Part shown: positions 35,973 through 45,513 of the stretch, piece by piece | How the letters are laid out: each line of letters begins with the position of its first letter | Position numbering within the stretch: the first letter of the stretch is position 1 | Origin: Yoonia vestfoldensis | GTDB lineage: Bacteria > Pseudomonadota > Alphaproteobacteria > Rhodobacterales > Rhodobacteraceae | Assembly (NCBI RefSeq): GCF_002158905.1 | Contig: NZ_CP021431.1 | Location: forward strand, 1,736,001 to 1,800,000 | Direction: 5' to 3' | DNA: 64,000 nt | Made by a program: the position numbers and the translations under genes | Notes under the pieces: generated by a model | Seen by the model: the letters and a program-made list of their open reading frames with translations, nothing else | Databases searched by the model: none | What the model was told of the DNA's origin: nothing

Positions 35973-35982
35973 GCAATGGCCG

Positions 35983-36058
35983 GGGTGCGCAAGATGCGCA
36001 CCCTACGGTGCAATTATGGCTGCGTAGGGTGCGCATCCTGCGCACCTACAATTGCACC
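35983..36058. repeat. REP-like palindromes, composite copy 5 with nested arms
   Basis: The first palindrome (35983-36003) has arms GGGTGCGCA and TGCGCACCC around AGA. The second (36024-36049) has arms GTAGGGTGCGCA and TGCGCACCTAC, imperfect by one base. The second is enclosed by outer arms GGTGCAATT (36007-36015) and AATTGCACC (36050-36058), giving a nested structure. It sits between the convergent ends of the RND and Atm1-type genes. Confidence 0.8.
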
Positions 36059-36078
36059 CACGTTTGCCCCACCCGTGG

Positions 36079-37899
36079 TCAAACCACCTCTTCCTCCACC
36101 TGCCTATTCCACAGATGCGCATAACGCCCGCCCTGCGCCAAGAGCGCGTCATGGCGGCCTTCTTCGACGATCACGCCATCCTCTAGCACCACGATCAGAT
36201 CGGCATCGGCAATCGTGGACAGCCGATGCGCGATGGTGATCACCGTGCGGCCCTGGCCCATCGCCTTCAGCTCGGCCTGGATTTCCATCTCGGTCTCGGT
36301 ATCAAGCGCACTTGTCGCCTCGTCCAGCAAAAGGATCGGCGGGTTCTTCAGCAAGGTGCGCGCGATGCCAACCCGCTGTTTTTCACCCCCCGATAGTTTC
36401 AGACCACGTTCGCCCACGGTGGTCTGATAGCCATCAGGCAGGCTGATGATGAAATCATGGATCTTGGCGGCTTTGGCGGCGGCGATGATATCCGCCTCGC
36501 CCGCATCGGGGCGGCCATAGGCGATGTTGTAATGCACCGTGTCATTGAACAGCACCGTATCCTGCGGCACCACGCCGATCTGGGCATGCAGGCTGTCTTG
36601 GGTCACATCGCGCAGGTCTTGCCCATCGATCAGCAAGGCCCCGCCCGTCACATCATAGAACCGGAACAAGAGCCGCCCGATGGTCGATTTGCCCGACCCC
36701 GAAGAGCCGACGATCGCCACCGTCTGGCCCGGCGCGACATCCAGATTGATGCCTTTCAAGATCCCGCGCGCCGCATCATAGCCAAAGGTCACATCGCGCA
36801 GGGTGACGCGCCCGCCGCTGACGACCAAAGGCTTGGCGTGGGGCGCATCCGTCACCTCGGCGGGTTGGCCCAGCAGATCGAACATATCGCCCATATCGAT
36901 CAAGGCCTGCCGGATTTCGCGGTAGACCGTGCCCAGAAAGTTCAACGGCATGGTGATCTGGATCATATAGGCATTGACCATGACGAAATCGCCCACCGTC
37001 AGATCGCCACGTTCAACGCCAATGGCGGCCATGACCATGACGATCACCAGCCCGCCGGTGATCAGCACCGATTGGCCGAAATTCAGGAAAGCCAGCGAAT
37101 AATTGGTGCGGATCGCCGCCCCTTCATATTGGGCCATGGCGCGGTCATAGCGGTCAGCTTCCCAGCGCTCGGCACCGAAATATTTGACCGTTTCGAAATT
37201 CAGCAGGGAATCAATCGCCTTTTGATTGGCGTCGGTGTCCTGATCATTCATTTCCTTGCGGATTTTCACGCGCCATTCGGTGACGGTAAAGGTGAACCAG
37301 ACATAAAGTGCGATGGTCCCCACGACGACGGCCAGATACCAGACGTCGAATAAAAAGAACAAGACGATGGAAATCATCGCCAGTTCCAGCATCAGCGGCC
37401 CCATCGAGAACAGCAAAAACCGCAGCAGGAAATCCACGCCCTTGACGCCGCGTTCAATCACCCGCGACAGCCCGCCGGTCTTGCGGGTGATGTGATAGCG
37501 CAGCGACAGGCGGTGAATATGGGTAAAGGTTTCCAGCGCCAGCTGGCGCAAGGCGCGCTGGCCGACGCGGGTAAAGATCACGTCGCGCAATTGCTGAAAG
37601 CCCACATTCATCAGCCGCGCGAAACCATAGGCCAGCGTCAGCCCCACAGCCCCCAGCCCCAGCACCGTGGCCGCCGTCGCCCCGTCAGGGGCCAGCGCAT
37701 CCACAGCCTGTTTATACAAGATCGGCGTGCCGACCGCGATCACCTTGGCCAAAAGCAGCACCAGCATCGCGCCCACAACGCGGCGTTTGACCCAGCCCTG
37801 CCCCTGCGGCCACAGATAGGGCATCACGCGCTTGATGACGGACCAGCCCTGCAGGCGGGCATTGCCGAGGTTGGCGTCGGAATGGGTGGTCGGGCGCAT
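36079..37899 (-). CDS. Atm1-type ABC exporter (half-transporter)
   Basis: A 606-residue fused exporter with six membrane helices then an ATPase. The motif LLNFETVKYFGAE in the membrane domain is characteristic of Atm1/ABCB7/HMT1 proteins. The ATPase has Walker A GSSGSGKST, signature LSGGEKQRVGIART and Walker B ILLLDEATSALD. Bacterial Atm1 relatives export glutathione conjugates or metal-thiol compounds and contribute to metal tolerance. It works as a homodimer. It stands alone, on the strand opposite the RND genes. Confidence 0.93.
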   Translation of the reverse strand: MRPTTHSDANLGNARLQGWSVIKRVMPYLWPQGQGWVKRRVVGAMLVLLLAKVIAVGTPILYKQAVDALAPDGATAATVLGLGAVGLTLAYGFARLMNVGFQQLRDVIFTRVGQRALRQLALETFTHIHRLSLRYHITRKTGGLSRVIERGVKGVDFLLRFLLFSMGPLMLELAMISIVLFFLFDVWYLAVVVGTIALYVWFTFTVTEWRVKIRKEMNDQDTDANQKAIDSLLNFETVKYFGAERWEADRYDRAMAQYEGAAIRTNYSLAFLNFGQSVLITGGLVIVMVMAAIGVERGDLTVGDFVMVNAYMIQITMPLNFLGTVYREIRQALIDMGDMFDLLGQPAEVTDAPHAKPLVVSGGRVTLRDVTFGYDAARGILKGINLDVAPGQTVAIVGSSGSGKSTIGRLLFRFYDVTGGALLIDGQDLRDVTQDSLHAQIGVVPQDTVLFNDTVHYNIAYGRPDAGEADIIAAAKAAKIHDFIISLPDGYQTTVGERGLKLSGGEKQRVGIARTLLKNPPILLLDEATSALDTETEMEIQAELKAMGQGRTVITIAHRLSTIADADLIVVLEDGVIVEEGRHDALLAQGGRYAHLWNRQVEEEVV

Positions 37900-37963
37900 C
37901 GGTCTCTCCGGGGGTGTTGCCCGTTACTAGGGCGCTGCCCGATGATTGACCAGAGCCAGCTGG

Positions 37964-39142
37964 CTATTGCGCCCGGTCGGGAATCCGAAACACCTGTCCG
38001 GGATAGATCAGGTCGGGGTCGCGGATCAGATCGCTATTGGCCTCGAAGACCTGCACATAAAGGATGCCCGCGCCCAAAGTTTCCTCGGCAATCGCCCAAA
38101 GCGTCGATCCGGGCTGGACCGTGCGGGTCGCGACCTCGAACCCGTCCTGCGCGGTCTCTTCGGCCATGACAGCGGCAACGCTGGCGGGTTCTTCGCGCTG
38201 GAAGGGTGTTTCCATCCGCGATACGACAATGCCATCGGGATCAACCTCGTCAATGCGCAGCGTATAAACGCCGGTTGCCACAGGCGGCAGGATGATCCGC
38301 CAGTCGCCGCCCGCCGTCACCGGTGCTGCGGCCACGGATTCATTATCAAGATAGATCTGCACCTCGCCATCGCCGGTGGCGCGGCCTGTCAATTCCACCG
38401 CGCCGCTGGGATCATAGGTGATCGCATCCAGCGCCACATTGGGTTCAGGCAGGACGGCCGCCCCCTGAGCGACGCGCACGCCATCAACGCCGGTTTCCAG
38501 CACCACGGGCGCAGCGGCGGGTGCGGGGGTGATCCCGGCTGTTTCGGTAGCGGGCAGATCGGCTGCGGCGGCCGGGTCAACCGGGGCCTCTGCGGGGGCC
38601 TCTGCGGGTGCCTCTGCCAGCATCTCAGGCGCGGCCGGGGGCGCAATCGGCGCAACCATATAGCTGGTCTGCGATGGCACCGCCGCCCCGTCGGGATCAG
38701 CCAGCAGCGACAGGCGGCGCGGCTGATCCGCCGGATCCGCAATGGCCAGCATCACGAAACTGCCCGTGGCATCCGCCGTGGCCCGCGCAATGGCACCGCC
38801 CCCCAGGATCAGATCGACAACCTGATCGGGGGCCGCACGGCCCGCCACGATGATGGATCCGTCAGGGTCCAGCCGGAACGTATCGAATGACGGCACGACG
38901 GGGGTGACCTCTTCTTGGGCAATCTCTTCTGGCGCGGTTTCTGCGGGGGCAGCAACAGCCTCTGACACAGCTACTGGCACCGGCGCGGCGGCCTCTGGCG
39001 CGGGCAGCAGATACACCACCAGCGCCCCCAGCGCAGCCGCGGGCAAAGCCCCCAGCACCCAAGCACCCACCTGCGATTTTTTCTGTCCGTCCACGCCTGA
39101 TACCCCATCCCCATTTGACCGGCGAAAATCCGCCCACAGCAT
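37964..39142 (-). CDS. Membrane-anchored LysM-domain protein
   Basis: A 392-residue protein: short cytoplasmic N-terminus, one membrane helix (GAWVLGALPAAALGALVVYLL), a long Ala/Pro/Glu-rich stretch with the tandem AEAPAEAPAEAPVD, two beta-rich Ig-like segments, and a C-terminal LysM domain (about 338-388, VQPGSTLWAIAEETLG to YPGQVFRIP). LysM binds peptidoglycan, so the protein probably spans from inner membrane to cell wall. The start is the first ATG; a later start near residue 18 is possible. Confidence 0.8.
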   Translation of the reverse strand: MLWADFRRSNGDGVSGVDGQKKSQVGAWVLGALPAAALGALVVYLLPAPEAAAPVPVAVSEAVAAPAETAPEEIAQEEVTPVVPSFDTFRLDPDGSIIVAGRAAPDQVVDLILGGGAIARATADATGSFVMLAIADPADQPRRLSLLADPDGAAVPSQTSYMVAPIAPPAAPEMLAEAPAEAPAEAPVDPAAAADLPATETAGITPAPAAAPVVLETGVDGVRVAQGAAVLPEPNVALDAITYDPSGAVELTGRATGDGEVQIYLDNESVAAAPVTAGGDWRIILPPVATGVYTLRIDEVDPDGIVVSRMETPFQREEPASVAAVMAEETAQDGFEVATRTVQPGSTLWAIAEETLGAGILYVQVFEANSDLIRDPDLIYPGQVFRIPDRAQ

Positions 39143-39203
39143 TGAGACAATGTAGCAACCCCGCTATGAGCGGTCAAAGCCAAGCTGCATCAAAGGGGTA
39201 GCA

Positions 39204-39758
39204 ATGTCCGATTTTCCAATGTCAGTGTGTGTTTATTGCGGCTCTCGGGATGGCAGAGACCCTGCCTTTGCCCAATCCGCCACCGAAACCGGACAGATGC
39301 TGGCGCGCAACAATTGGCGGCTGGTTTATGGCGCGGGCGATGTCGGGCTGATGGGCCGGGTCGCCAAAGCGGTGCAACAGGCGGGCGGGCGCACCTTCGG
39401 GGTGATCCCCACGCATCTGCTGGCGCTTGAGGTCGGCAAGCGCGATCTGGACAGTTTCGTCGTGACCGAGACGATGCATGAACGCAAAAAGGTCATGTTC
39501 ATGAATGCCGATGCGGTGGTGGTGTTGCCCGGCGGGGCGGGCAGCCTCGATGAATTCTTCGAGGTGCTGACATGGCGGCAGCTGGGGCTGCACCAAAAAC
39601 CGATCATCCTGCTGAATATCGCGGGCTTTTGGGACCCGCTGCTGGCGCTGCTGCGCCATGTCGTGGGCCAAGGCTTTGCGGGCGATGATATCTTGTCCTT
39701 CGTGACCAGCGCCGCCGATGTCGCCGCGCTGGAAAAAGCCTTGCAGGACGCGCTATAG
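39204..39758 (+). CDS. LOG-family phosphoribohydrolase (TIGR00730)
   Basis: A 184-residue Rossmann-fold protein. The family motif PGGxGTxxE appears as PGGAGSLDE, with Ser in place of the usual Thr, and the arginine region MHERKKVMF is conserved. LOG proteins cleave nucleoside 5'-monophosphates, including cytokinin precursors, to base and ribose phosphate. In bacteria without plant contact they are thought to act on AMP or related nucleotides. The gene ends overlap by six bases with the convergent dehydratase gene. Confidence 0.88.
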   Translation: MSDFPMSVCVYCGSRDGRDPAFAQSATETGQMLARNNWRLVYGAGDVGLMGRVAKAVQQAGGRTFGVIPTHLLALEVGKRDLDSFVVTETMHERKKVMFMNADAVVVLPGGAGSLDEFFEVLTWRQLGLHQKPIILLNIAGFWDPLLALLRHVVGQGFAGDDILSFVTSAADVAALEKALQDAL

Positions 39759-40721
39759 CGCCGCCATCAGGGCATGATAGCGCGACAATGAAATGTTGGA
39801 CCCGCAGGCGATGATCCCGACGCGCCGCCCGGCCAGATCATCGCGCAACGGGCCGATGATCGCCGCCAGTGACGCAGCACAGGCCGGTTCTGCCGTGATC
39901 CGCAGGATGGACTGGTAAATCTCCATCGCCGCCAGCATCTGGGCATCGGCGATCCGCACGATGCGGTCGACATGGGCCTGCGCCAGCCCGAATGTATAAG
40001 GCAGCGCCATGGGCGCCCCCAGGCTATCGGCAATCGTGGCCACCTGGTCCAGCGTGACCGGCGCACCCTGCACCAAAGACCGCGACAGGCTATCGGCCCC
40101 CTCAGGCTCGACCCCGATCACCTGGGCGTCAGGGCGCAAATGCTTGATCGCACAGGCCATGCCCGCAATCAGCCCGCCGCCGCCAATGGGCACGACGAAT
40201 GTGTCCAGATCAGGGGCCTGCGCCAGATATTCGCGCGCGCAGACCGCCGCCCCCAGAACCATATGCGCGGCCTCGAACGGATGCATCAAGGCGCGGCCCT
40301 GCGCGGCTGCGGCATTCATCGCGGCAAAGGCCGCGGCCATATCATCATGCAAGGACACAAACGCGCCCAAAGCCTCGCAGCCCGCGATACGCGCAGGATC
40401 AGTCGCGCGCGGCATGCAGATCAGCGCGCCCACCCCCGCCGCACGCGCGGCCCAGGCCACCGCCAGCGCATGATTGCCGCCACTGGCCGCCACAACGCCC
40501 GCCGCGCGCTGCGCCGGGTCCAGCGCCGCAATCCCCAGATAGGCGCCGCGCGCCTTGAAGGATCCGGCCTGCTGGAACAATTCCAGCTTGACCGTTACAC
40601 CCGCGCAATCCGGCAAGACCCCGTCCCAGCGCGCCGATACCAGCGGCAAAACCGGTGTTTCAATCAACGCATCGCGCAAAACAGCCGCCGCCGCAGTGAT
40701 CGCCGCCAGGTCAGGACCCAT
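39753..40721 (-). CDS. PLP-dependent threonine/serine dehydratase
   Basis: A 322-residue fold-type II PLP enzyme. The PLP lysine is Lys56 in GSFKARGA, SGGNHA binds the substrate carboxylate, and the glycine loop VPIGGGGLIAG holds the cofactor phosphate. It has no ACT domain, unlike biosynthetic IlvA. Candidates are catabolic threonine ammonia-lyase, serine racemase/dehydratase or a hydroxyaspartate-type enzyme; the sequence alone does not decide. It is transcribed after sodB, but a terminator separates the two. Confidence 0.85.
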   Translation of the reverse strand: MGPDLAAITAAAAVLRDALIETPVLPLVSARWDGVLPDCAGVTVKLELFQQAGSFKARGAYLGIAALDPAQRAAGVVAASGGNHALAVAWAARAAGVGALICMPRATDPARIAGCEALGAFVSLHDDMAAAFAAMNAAAAQGRALMHPFEAAHMVLGAAVCAREYLAQAPDLDTFVVPIGGGGLIAGMACAIKHLRPDAQVIGVEPEGADSLSRSLVQGAPVTLDQVATIADSLGAPMALPYTFGLAQAHVDRIVRIADAQMLAAMEIYQSILRITAEPACAASLAAIIGPLRDDLAGRRVGIIACGSNISLSRYHALMAAL

Positions 40722-40734
40722 GATACATTCCCCA

Positions 40735-40771
40735 AAGAAAAAACCCGCAGGACATGTCCCACGGGCCTTTG
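40735..40771 (-). terminator. Rho-independent terminator of sodB
   Basis: On the minus strand a stem CCCGTGGGACA/TGTCCTGCGGG, with two G-T pairs and a tight apex, is followed by six T. Confidence 0.65.
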
Positions 40772-40794
40772 ATCTTGTCTATGCTCAGAAGCGG

Positions 40795-41394
40795 TTACAT
40801 CCGGCTGGCGACATTTTCCCAATTGACCAGATTATCAAGGAAGTTGGTCAGATAGGCCGGGCGCTTGTTACGGAAATCGATGTAATAGGAATGTTCCCAC
40901 ACATCACACCCCAGCAAGGCTGTCTGGCCGAAACACAAAGGGTTCACGCCGTTTTCGGTCTTGGTGATCGCCAGCGCGCCATCGGCTTTTTTCACCAACC
41001 AGGCCCAGCCGGACCCGAACTGGCCCGCACCGGCGGCGCTGAACTCGGATTTGAACGCATCGACAGAGCCAAAGCTTTCCACCAGCGCCTTTTCCAGCTC
41101 TGACGGCATCTTGCTGGCAGCGGGGGTCATCATTTCCCAGAATTGGTTGTGATTCCACAACTGGCTGATGTTGTTGAAAATCCCGCTCTGCGCGACGGCC
41201 GCGGAATCATAGGTGCCCACAATGATTTCTTCCAGCGATTTGCCGGCCCATGGGGTGCCTTCAATCGCCTTGTTGCCATTGGTCACATAGGCATTGTGGT
41301 GGATGTCATGATGGAATTCGAGCGTTTCGGCAGACATCCCCTTGGATGCCAGCGCATCATGGGCATAGGGCAGATCAGGAAGCGAGAATGACAT
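40795..41394 (-). CDS. sodB: Superoxide dismutase [Fe/Mn]
   Basis: A 199-residue cytoplasmic enzyme that dismutates superoxide. Metal ligands are visible in FHHDIHHNAYV (first His), LWNHNQFW (second His) and DVWEHSYYIDFRN (Asp and third His). The GSGWAWLV and QTALLGCDVWEHSYY context fits the iron-type or cambialistic family; the metal cannot be fixed by eye. It starts at the first ATG. The 150 bases upstream contain a copy of the short repeat also found in nnr. Confidence 0.95.
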   Translation of the reverse strand: MSFSLPDLPYAHDALASKGMSAETLEFHHDIHHNAYVTNGNKAIEGTPWAGKSLEEIIVGTYDSAAVAQSGIFNNISQLWNHNQFWEMMTPAASKMPSELEKALVESFGSVDAFKSEFSAAGAGQFGSGWAWLVKKADGALAITKTENGVNPLCFGQTALLGCDVWEHSYYIDFRNKRPAYLTNFLDNLVNWENVASRM

Positions 41395-41480
41395 TGCGTG
41401 TCCTCTTTGTTGTTCAGCATTGCGTTACCCTTTAGGTGGCCCGCAGCTGCGCAAAGGTCAAGGGCAGGCCCCGATTTGCC

Positions 41481-41517
41481 CCATCTTCCGAGCCTAAATA
41501 TCCCCGCCGGAGGCCCC
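41481..41517. repeat. Short repeat, second copy (cf. nnr)
   Basis: It starts CCATCTTCCGAG, continues AAATATCCCC and ends CCGGAGGCCCC. The first 24 bases agree with 3691-3714 at 20 positions. It lies between sodB and soxG. Confidence 0.6.
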
Positions 41518-41544
41518 GTGCGCCCCGCGCGCGGGATCTGGCGA

Positions 41545-42108
41545 TCACAATGCGCCGACAGGGCCAGCCTTGGCCGAAGCCACCAGCAATTCATGGGCAT
41601 AATCCGCAACCGAGCGGAAACAGATAACCGTAAAATGATCGGGCTGCGTCATCCAAAAGGCGGCAGCGACCTGCCCCAGATGGCTGCGGCGCAAATCACC
41701 GGGGCCAAATCGGGCCGGGTGCAGATCGGCGGGCGTCAGCTTGGCCAGCACCTCGCGCGCGAAACCACCCTCGACATGGATCAACGCACGCGCGTCCGAT
41801 ACGTTCTCGGCCAGGTAATGCTGGCCCGCCAGGGCGGCATCAATCTGCGCCAGCGCCTCTGTGACCTCTTCATAGGGCAGTAGCAGCAAGATTTCATCCG
41901 GCGACATCCAGCCCAGGCCAACCGCACCTGTGGCGCTGATTTTGCCTTTGGCTGGAAAGGATTGGCCGGTGATCTTCTTGCAGATCGCGCGCAGCTTGGT
42001 ATTCGACAGATCGCCGCGCAGGGTGATCATGCCACACAGACCCGCCTCGCGGATCGTGACCTCGCCGGATGTTGTGCGGCCTTGCAAGGCGCTGATGGCG
42101 TCAGACAT
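41545..42108 (-). CDS. soxG: Sarcosine oxidase gamma subunit
   Basis: A 187-residue subunit of heterotetrameric sarcosine oxidase, with a GcvT-like fold that packs against the alpha subunit. Recognisable pieces are MITLRGDL, WMSPDEILLLLP and HLGQVAAAFWMTQPDHFTVICFRS (cut for length). The start MSDAISALQG at 42108 overlaps the soxA end by eight bases. It is the last gene of the soxBDAG operon. Confidence 0.93.
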   Translation of the reverse strand: MSDAISALQGRTTSGEVTIREAGLCGMITLRGDLSNTKLRAICKKITGQSFPAKGKISATGAVGLGWMSPDEILLLLPYEEVTEALAQIDAALAGQHYLAENVSDARALIHVEGGFAREVLAKLTPADLHPARFGPGDLRRSHLGQVAAAFWMTQPDHFTVICFRSVADYAHELLVASAKAGPVGAL

Positions 42109-45100
42109 TCTGCTTTGCCCCTTCCTTGTCATAAAACACCGGATCAACGATCCGGGCGGCGACGGTCTTGGCGTCATCCACGGTGTTGAAACTGATCACC
42201 TCGCCCATCCGGTCGGGGCCGCGATGCACCAGACCCATGGCGATCCCGCGCCCCAGCGTCGGCGAATGATAGGTCGAGGTCACACGCCCTTGGGTGTTGC
42301 GCTGGCCATTGGCATTGGTGCCATCGGCAATCGCATAGGCCCCGTCGGGCAGGACCGATCCGTCCAGCGTTTCCAGCCCCACAAGCCGCCAGCGATCCGG
42401 ATTATCCATGAAACTGCGCGCATGGGCGCGTTTGCCAAGATAGTCGTCTTTCTTCTTGGACAAGGCCCAATGCAGGTTCAGATCCTGCGGAATGACGGTG
42501 CCATCGGTTTCATCACCGATCATGATAAAGCCCTTTTCGGCGCGCATGATATGCAGCGCCTCGGTGCCATAAGGCATGATCCCGAATGCCTCACCGGCCG
42601 CGATCAGCGTCTCCCAAAAGGCGCGGCCCTGCCCCGCTGGCACGGCGATTTCGTAAGACAGCTCGCCCGAGAATGAAATCCGGAACACCCGCGCATCAAA
42701 CCCGCCGATCTGGCCTGCCTGCCATTGCATGAACGGCAGCGCGGACAGATCCATCCCGCCCAGCTTGTCCAGCAGCAGCTTGGCCTTTGGCCCGACCACG
42801 GCGACCTGCGCCCATTGTTCGGTGACATTGGCGACATAGACCTGCCAATCCCACCATTCGCATTGCAGCCAATCTTCCATCCAGGCGTGGATCCGGTCGG
42901 CCCCGCCGGTGGTGGTGTGGCACAGCCAGCTATCCTCGGACAGGCGCGCGACAACGCCATCATCCATCAAGAACCCGTTTTCCGAACACATCAGCCCGTA
43001 ACGGCATTTGCCCACAGGCAGGTTGGACATCATATTGGTGTAAAGCATGTCCAGAAATTTGCCTGCATCCGGCCCTTTGACCACCAATTTGCCAAGGGTC
43101 GAGGCATCGAGCAGCCCGATATTGCTGCGCGCATTGGTGACTTCGCGGTTCACGGCATCATGGACCTTTTCGCCGGCACGCAGATAGGCGAAAGGCCGGC
43201 GCCATTGGCCCACGGGTTCATTATCGGCGCCATTGGCATTGTGCCAATCCGACATCGGGGTCTTGCGCAAAGGCTGGAACACTTCGTCGCGCGCAGCCCC
43301 TGCAATCGCCGCCATGGAAATCGGCGTATAGGGCGGACGAAAGGTCGTAGTGCCGACATTGGGGATCGCCGCGTTCAAAGCATCAGAAAGCACCGCCAAT
43401 CCGTTGATATTGCTTAGCTTTCCCTGATCGGTTGCCATGCCCAGCGTGGTATAGCGCTTGGCATGTTCGACGGATTCAAACCCTTCTTGCGCGGCCAGCT
43501 GCACATCGGTGACTTTCACGTCATTCTGGAAATCCAGCCATGTTTTGGACCGCAACGCATAGCTGGCCCCCTGCGGCATCATCCAGACCGGGGCGATCGG
43601 GCCTTGGTCAGCATCGGTGGCGACGGGGGCCGCGGCCAAGCGTTTCTTATGCCCGCATGCCGCCGCAGCCGTCTTGCCCGCGGCGATCCCGTCAGCCAGC
43701 ACATCGGCGCTGCGCAGATGGCCATTGGCGACACCGGCGGCGATCACGAAACCCGCGCCATCAGCACCGGTTGGCGGGCGCGCCGTGTCAGGGCGGAACA
43801 TCGCTTGGGCATCGTCCCAGACCAGCTTGCCGCCGCAATGCGACCACAGATGCACGACCGGCGACCAGCCGCCCGACATCGCCACGCAATCGCAGGCGAT
43901 TTCTTCCAGCACAGCGCCTTCACCGGCCTGCGCACAAAGGGCGACACCGGTGACACGCTTGCCGCCTTTGACCTTTGCGATGCCTTTGCCATCGGCCACA
44001 CGGATGCCCAAGTTGCGCGCCTGGTCGATCAGTGGCCCTGCGGGGGCGGTGCGCGCATCGACAATGACCGGCACTTCCAGCCCTGCCTCTTTCAAGGCGA
44101 TGGCGGTGCGGTAAGCATCATCGTTATTGGTCACAACCACGGTGCGATCCCCGATAGAGACGCCGAAATTCACCGCGTAATCGCGCACGGCCCCCGCCAG
44201 CACCACGCCGGGCAGATCATTGCCCGCAAAAGACAGCGGCCGCTCGATCGCCCCCGTGGCGGTCACGATCCGCGCGGCGCGAATACGCCACAGCCGGTGG
44301 CGCGGACCGTCCTGATCGGGCACGTGATCTTTCAGCCGTTCATAGGCCAGCGTATAACCATGGTCATAAACGCCCGCCCCCATGCAGCGCGCACGGATCG
44401 TGACATTTTCCATCTTGCCAAGCAGTTGCAGCGTGAAATTCACCCAATCGGCCGCATCCATCCCGTCGATCTGCACGCCGTCCACGACAGCGCGGCCACC
44501 CCAATCGGCGGTCTGTTCGATCAGCAGAACCTGCGCGCCGGACTGCCCCGCCGCCAGCGCCGCTGCCAGCCCCGCGATCCCGCCGCCGACCACCAGCACA
44601 TCCACATGCATGTTGAAATGCTCATAGATATCCTGATCGCGATCCTTGGGCGCGCGGCCCAGACCGGCGGATTTGCGGATGAATGGTTCATAGACATGTT
44701 TCCAGAACGGGCGCGGGAACATGAACATCTTGTAATAAAAACCCGCCGGCAGAAAGCGCGACAGATGCGTGTTGATCGCGCCCACGTCGAATTCAAGGCT
44801 GGGCCAATGGTTCTGGCTGGTCGCCGTCAGCCCGTCGAACAATTCTGTCGTGGTGATGCGCTGGTTCGGCTCGAACCGCGCGCCTTGGCCCAGATTGACC
44901 AGCCCGTTGGGTTCCTCGGCCCCTGCCGCGACCACGCCGCGCGGGCGGTGATATTTGAATGACCGACCCACCAGCATCTGGTCATTGGCCAGCAGCGCCG
45001 AGGCCAGCGTATCGCCTGCAAAACCGCGCAGGTTTTTGCCGTTGAAGGTGAAAGAGACCGGCTTACTCCGGTCGATCAGACGGCCATGCCCCGAAAGACG

Positions 45101-45109
45101 CGTGCTCAT
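42101..45109 (-). CDS. soxA: Sarcosine oxidase alpha subunit
   Basis: A 1,002-residue subunit that binds NAD+ and passes the one-carbon unit to tetrahydrofolate. The N-terminal part has a ferredoxin-like segment (NGKNLRGFAGDTLASALLAN). The dinucleotide fold VDVLVVGGGIAGLAAALAAG follows, and the C-terminal third is a GcvT-like folate domain (LLDASTLGKLVVKGPDAGKF, ELSYEIAVPAGQG). Sarcosine becomes glycine with 5,10-methylene-THF. The start at 45109 overlaps soxD (ATGA). The enzyme completes breakdown of glycine betaine or creatine via sarcosine. Confidence 0.97.
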   Translation of the reverse strand: MSTRLSGHGRLIDRSKPVSFTFNGKNLRGFAGDTLASALLANDQMLVGRSFKYHRPRGVVAAGAEEPNGLVNLGQGARFEPNQRITTTELFDGLTATSQNHWPSLEFDVGAINTHLSRFLPAGFYYKMFMFPRPFWKHVYEPFIRKSAGLGRAPKDRDQDIYEHFNMHVDVLVVGGGIAGLAAALAAGQSGAQVLLIEQTADWGGRAVVDGVQIDGMDAADWVNFTLQLLGKMENVTIRARCMGAGVYDHGYTLAYERLKDHVPDQDGPRHRLWRIRAARIVTATGAIERPLSFAGNDLPGVVLAGAVRDYAVNFGVSIGDRTVVVTNNDDAYRTAIALKEAGLEVPVIVDARTAPAGPLIDQARNLGIRVADGKGIAKVKGGKRVTGVALCAQAGEGAVLEEIACDCVAMSGGWSPVVHLWSHCGGKLVWDDAQAMFRPDTARPPTGADGAGFVIAAGVANGHLRSADVLADGIAAGKTAAAACGHKKRLAAAPVATDADQGPIAPVWMMPQGASYALRSKTWLDFQNDVKVTDVQLAAQEGFESVEHAKRYTTLGMATDQGKLSNINGLAVLSDALNAAIPNVGTTTFRPPYTPISMAAIAGAARDEVFQPLRKTPMSDWHNANGADNEPVGQWRRPFAYLRAGEKVHDAVNREVTNARSNIGLLDASTLGKLVVKGPDAGKFLDMLYTNMMSNLPVGKCRYGLMCSENGFLMDDGVVARLSEDSWLCHTTTGGADRIHAWMEDWLQCEWWDWQVYVANVTEQWAQVAVVGPKAKLLLDKLGGMDLSALPFMQWQAGQIGGFDARVFRISFSGELSYEIAVPAGQGRAFWETLIAAGEAFGIMPYGTEALHIMRAEKGFIMIGDETDGTVIPQDLNLHWALSKKKDDYLGKRAHARSFMDNPDRWRLVGLETLDGSVLPDGAYAIADGTNANGQRNTQGRVTSTYHSPTLGRGIAMGLVHRGPDRMGEVISFNTVDDAKTVAARIVDPVFYDKEGAKQNV

Positions 45110-45435
45110 GCGAAATCTCCCCATGTCCAGCCGGGACGTTTGGCCGTGATCTTGTCGCAGATGTCCTGCGGCGGTTTGGTGGTTTGGGCCGGATAGGTGC
45201 CAAAGACCTCAAGCGTGGCAGTGCAGCGCGCGGCCAGAAACCATTTGCCGCAGCCATAGGCATGCCGCCAGCGTTCGAAATGCACGCCTTTGGGGTTTTC
45301 GCGCATGAACATGTAATCCTCGAACTGGTCATCGGATGATCCGGGGCCAAAGCGTTTGAGATGCGCCTGCCCGCCCGGTTGCAGATCGGTTTCATCGGCC
45401 TGAACCCCGCAATAGGGGCAGTGAAGGGTCAGCAT
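45106..45435 (-). CDS. soxD: Sarcosine oxidase delta subunit
   Basis: A 109-residue zinc-binding subunit. The zinc ligands are expected at Cys6, Cys9 (HCPYCG), His58 and Cys62 (RHAYGCGKWF). The rest is typical: YMFMRENPKGVHFERWRH, ARCTATLEVFGTYPA. The start MLTLHCPYCG is the family start. It is coupled to soxA. Confidence 0.96.
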   Translation of the reverse strand: MLTLHCPYCGVQADETDLQPGGQAHLKRFGPGSSDDQFEDYMFMRENPKGVHFERWRHAYGCGKWFLAARCTATLEVFGTYPAQTTKPPQDICDKITAKRPGWTWGDFA

Positions 45436-45513
45436 GGGGCAACCTCTGGTCTGCACGGCAAAAAGGCGGACGCATCGCTGCGCCCGCCTGTCGCGGTGAT
45501 CATCGAAATGGAA

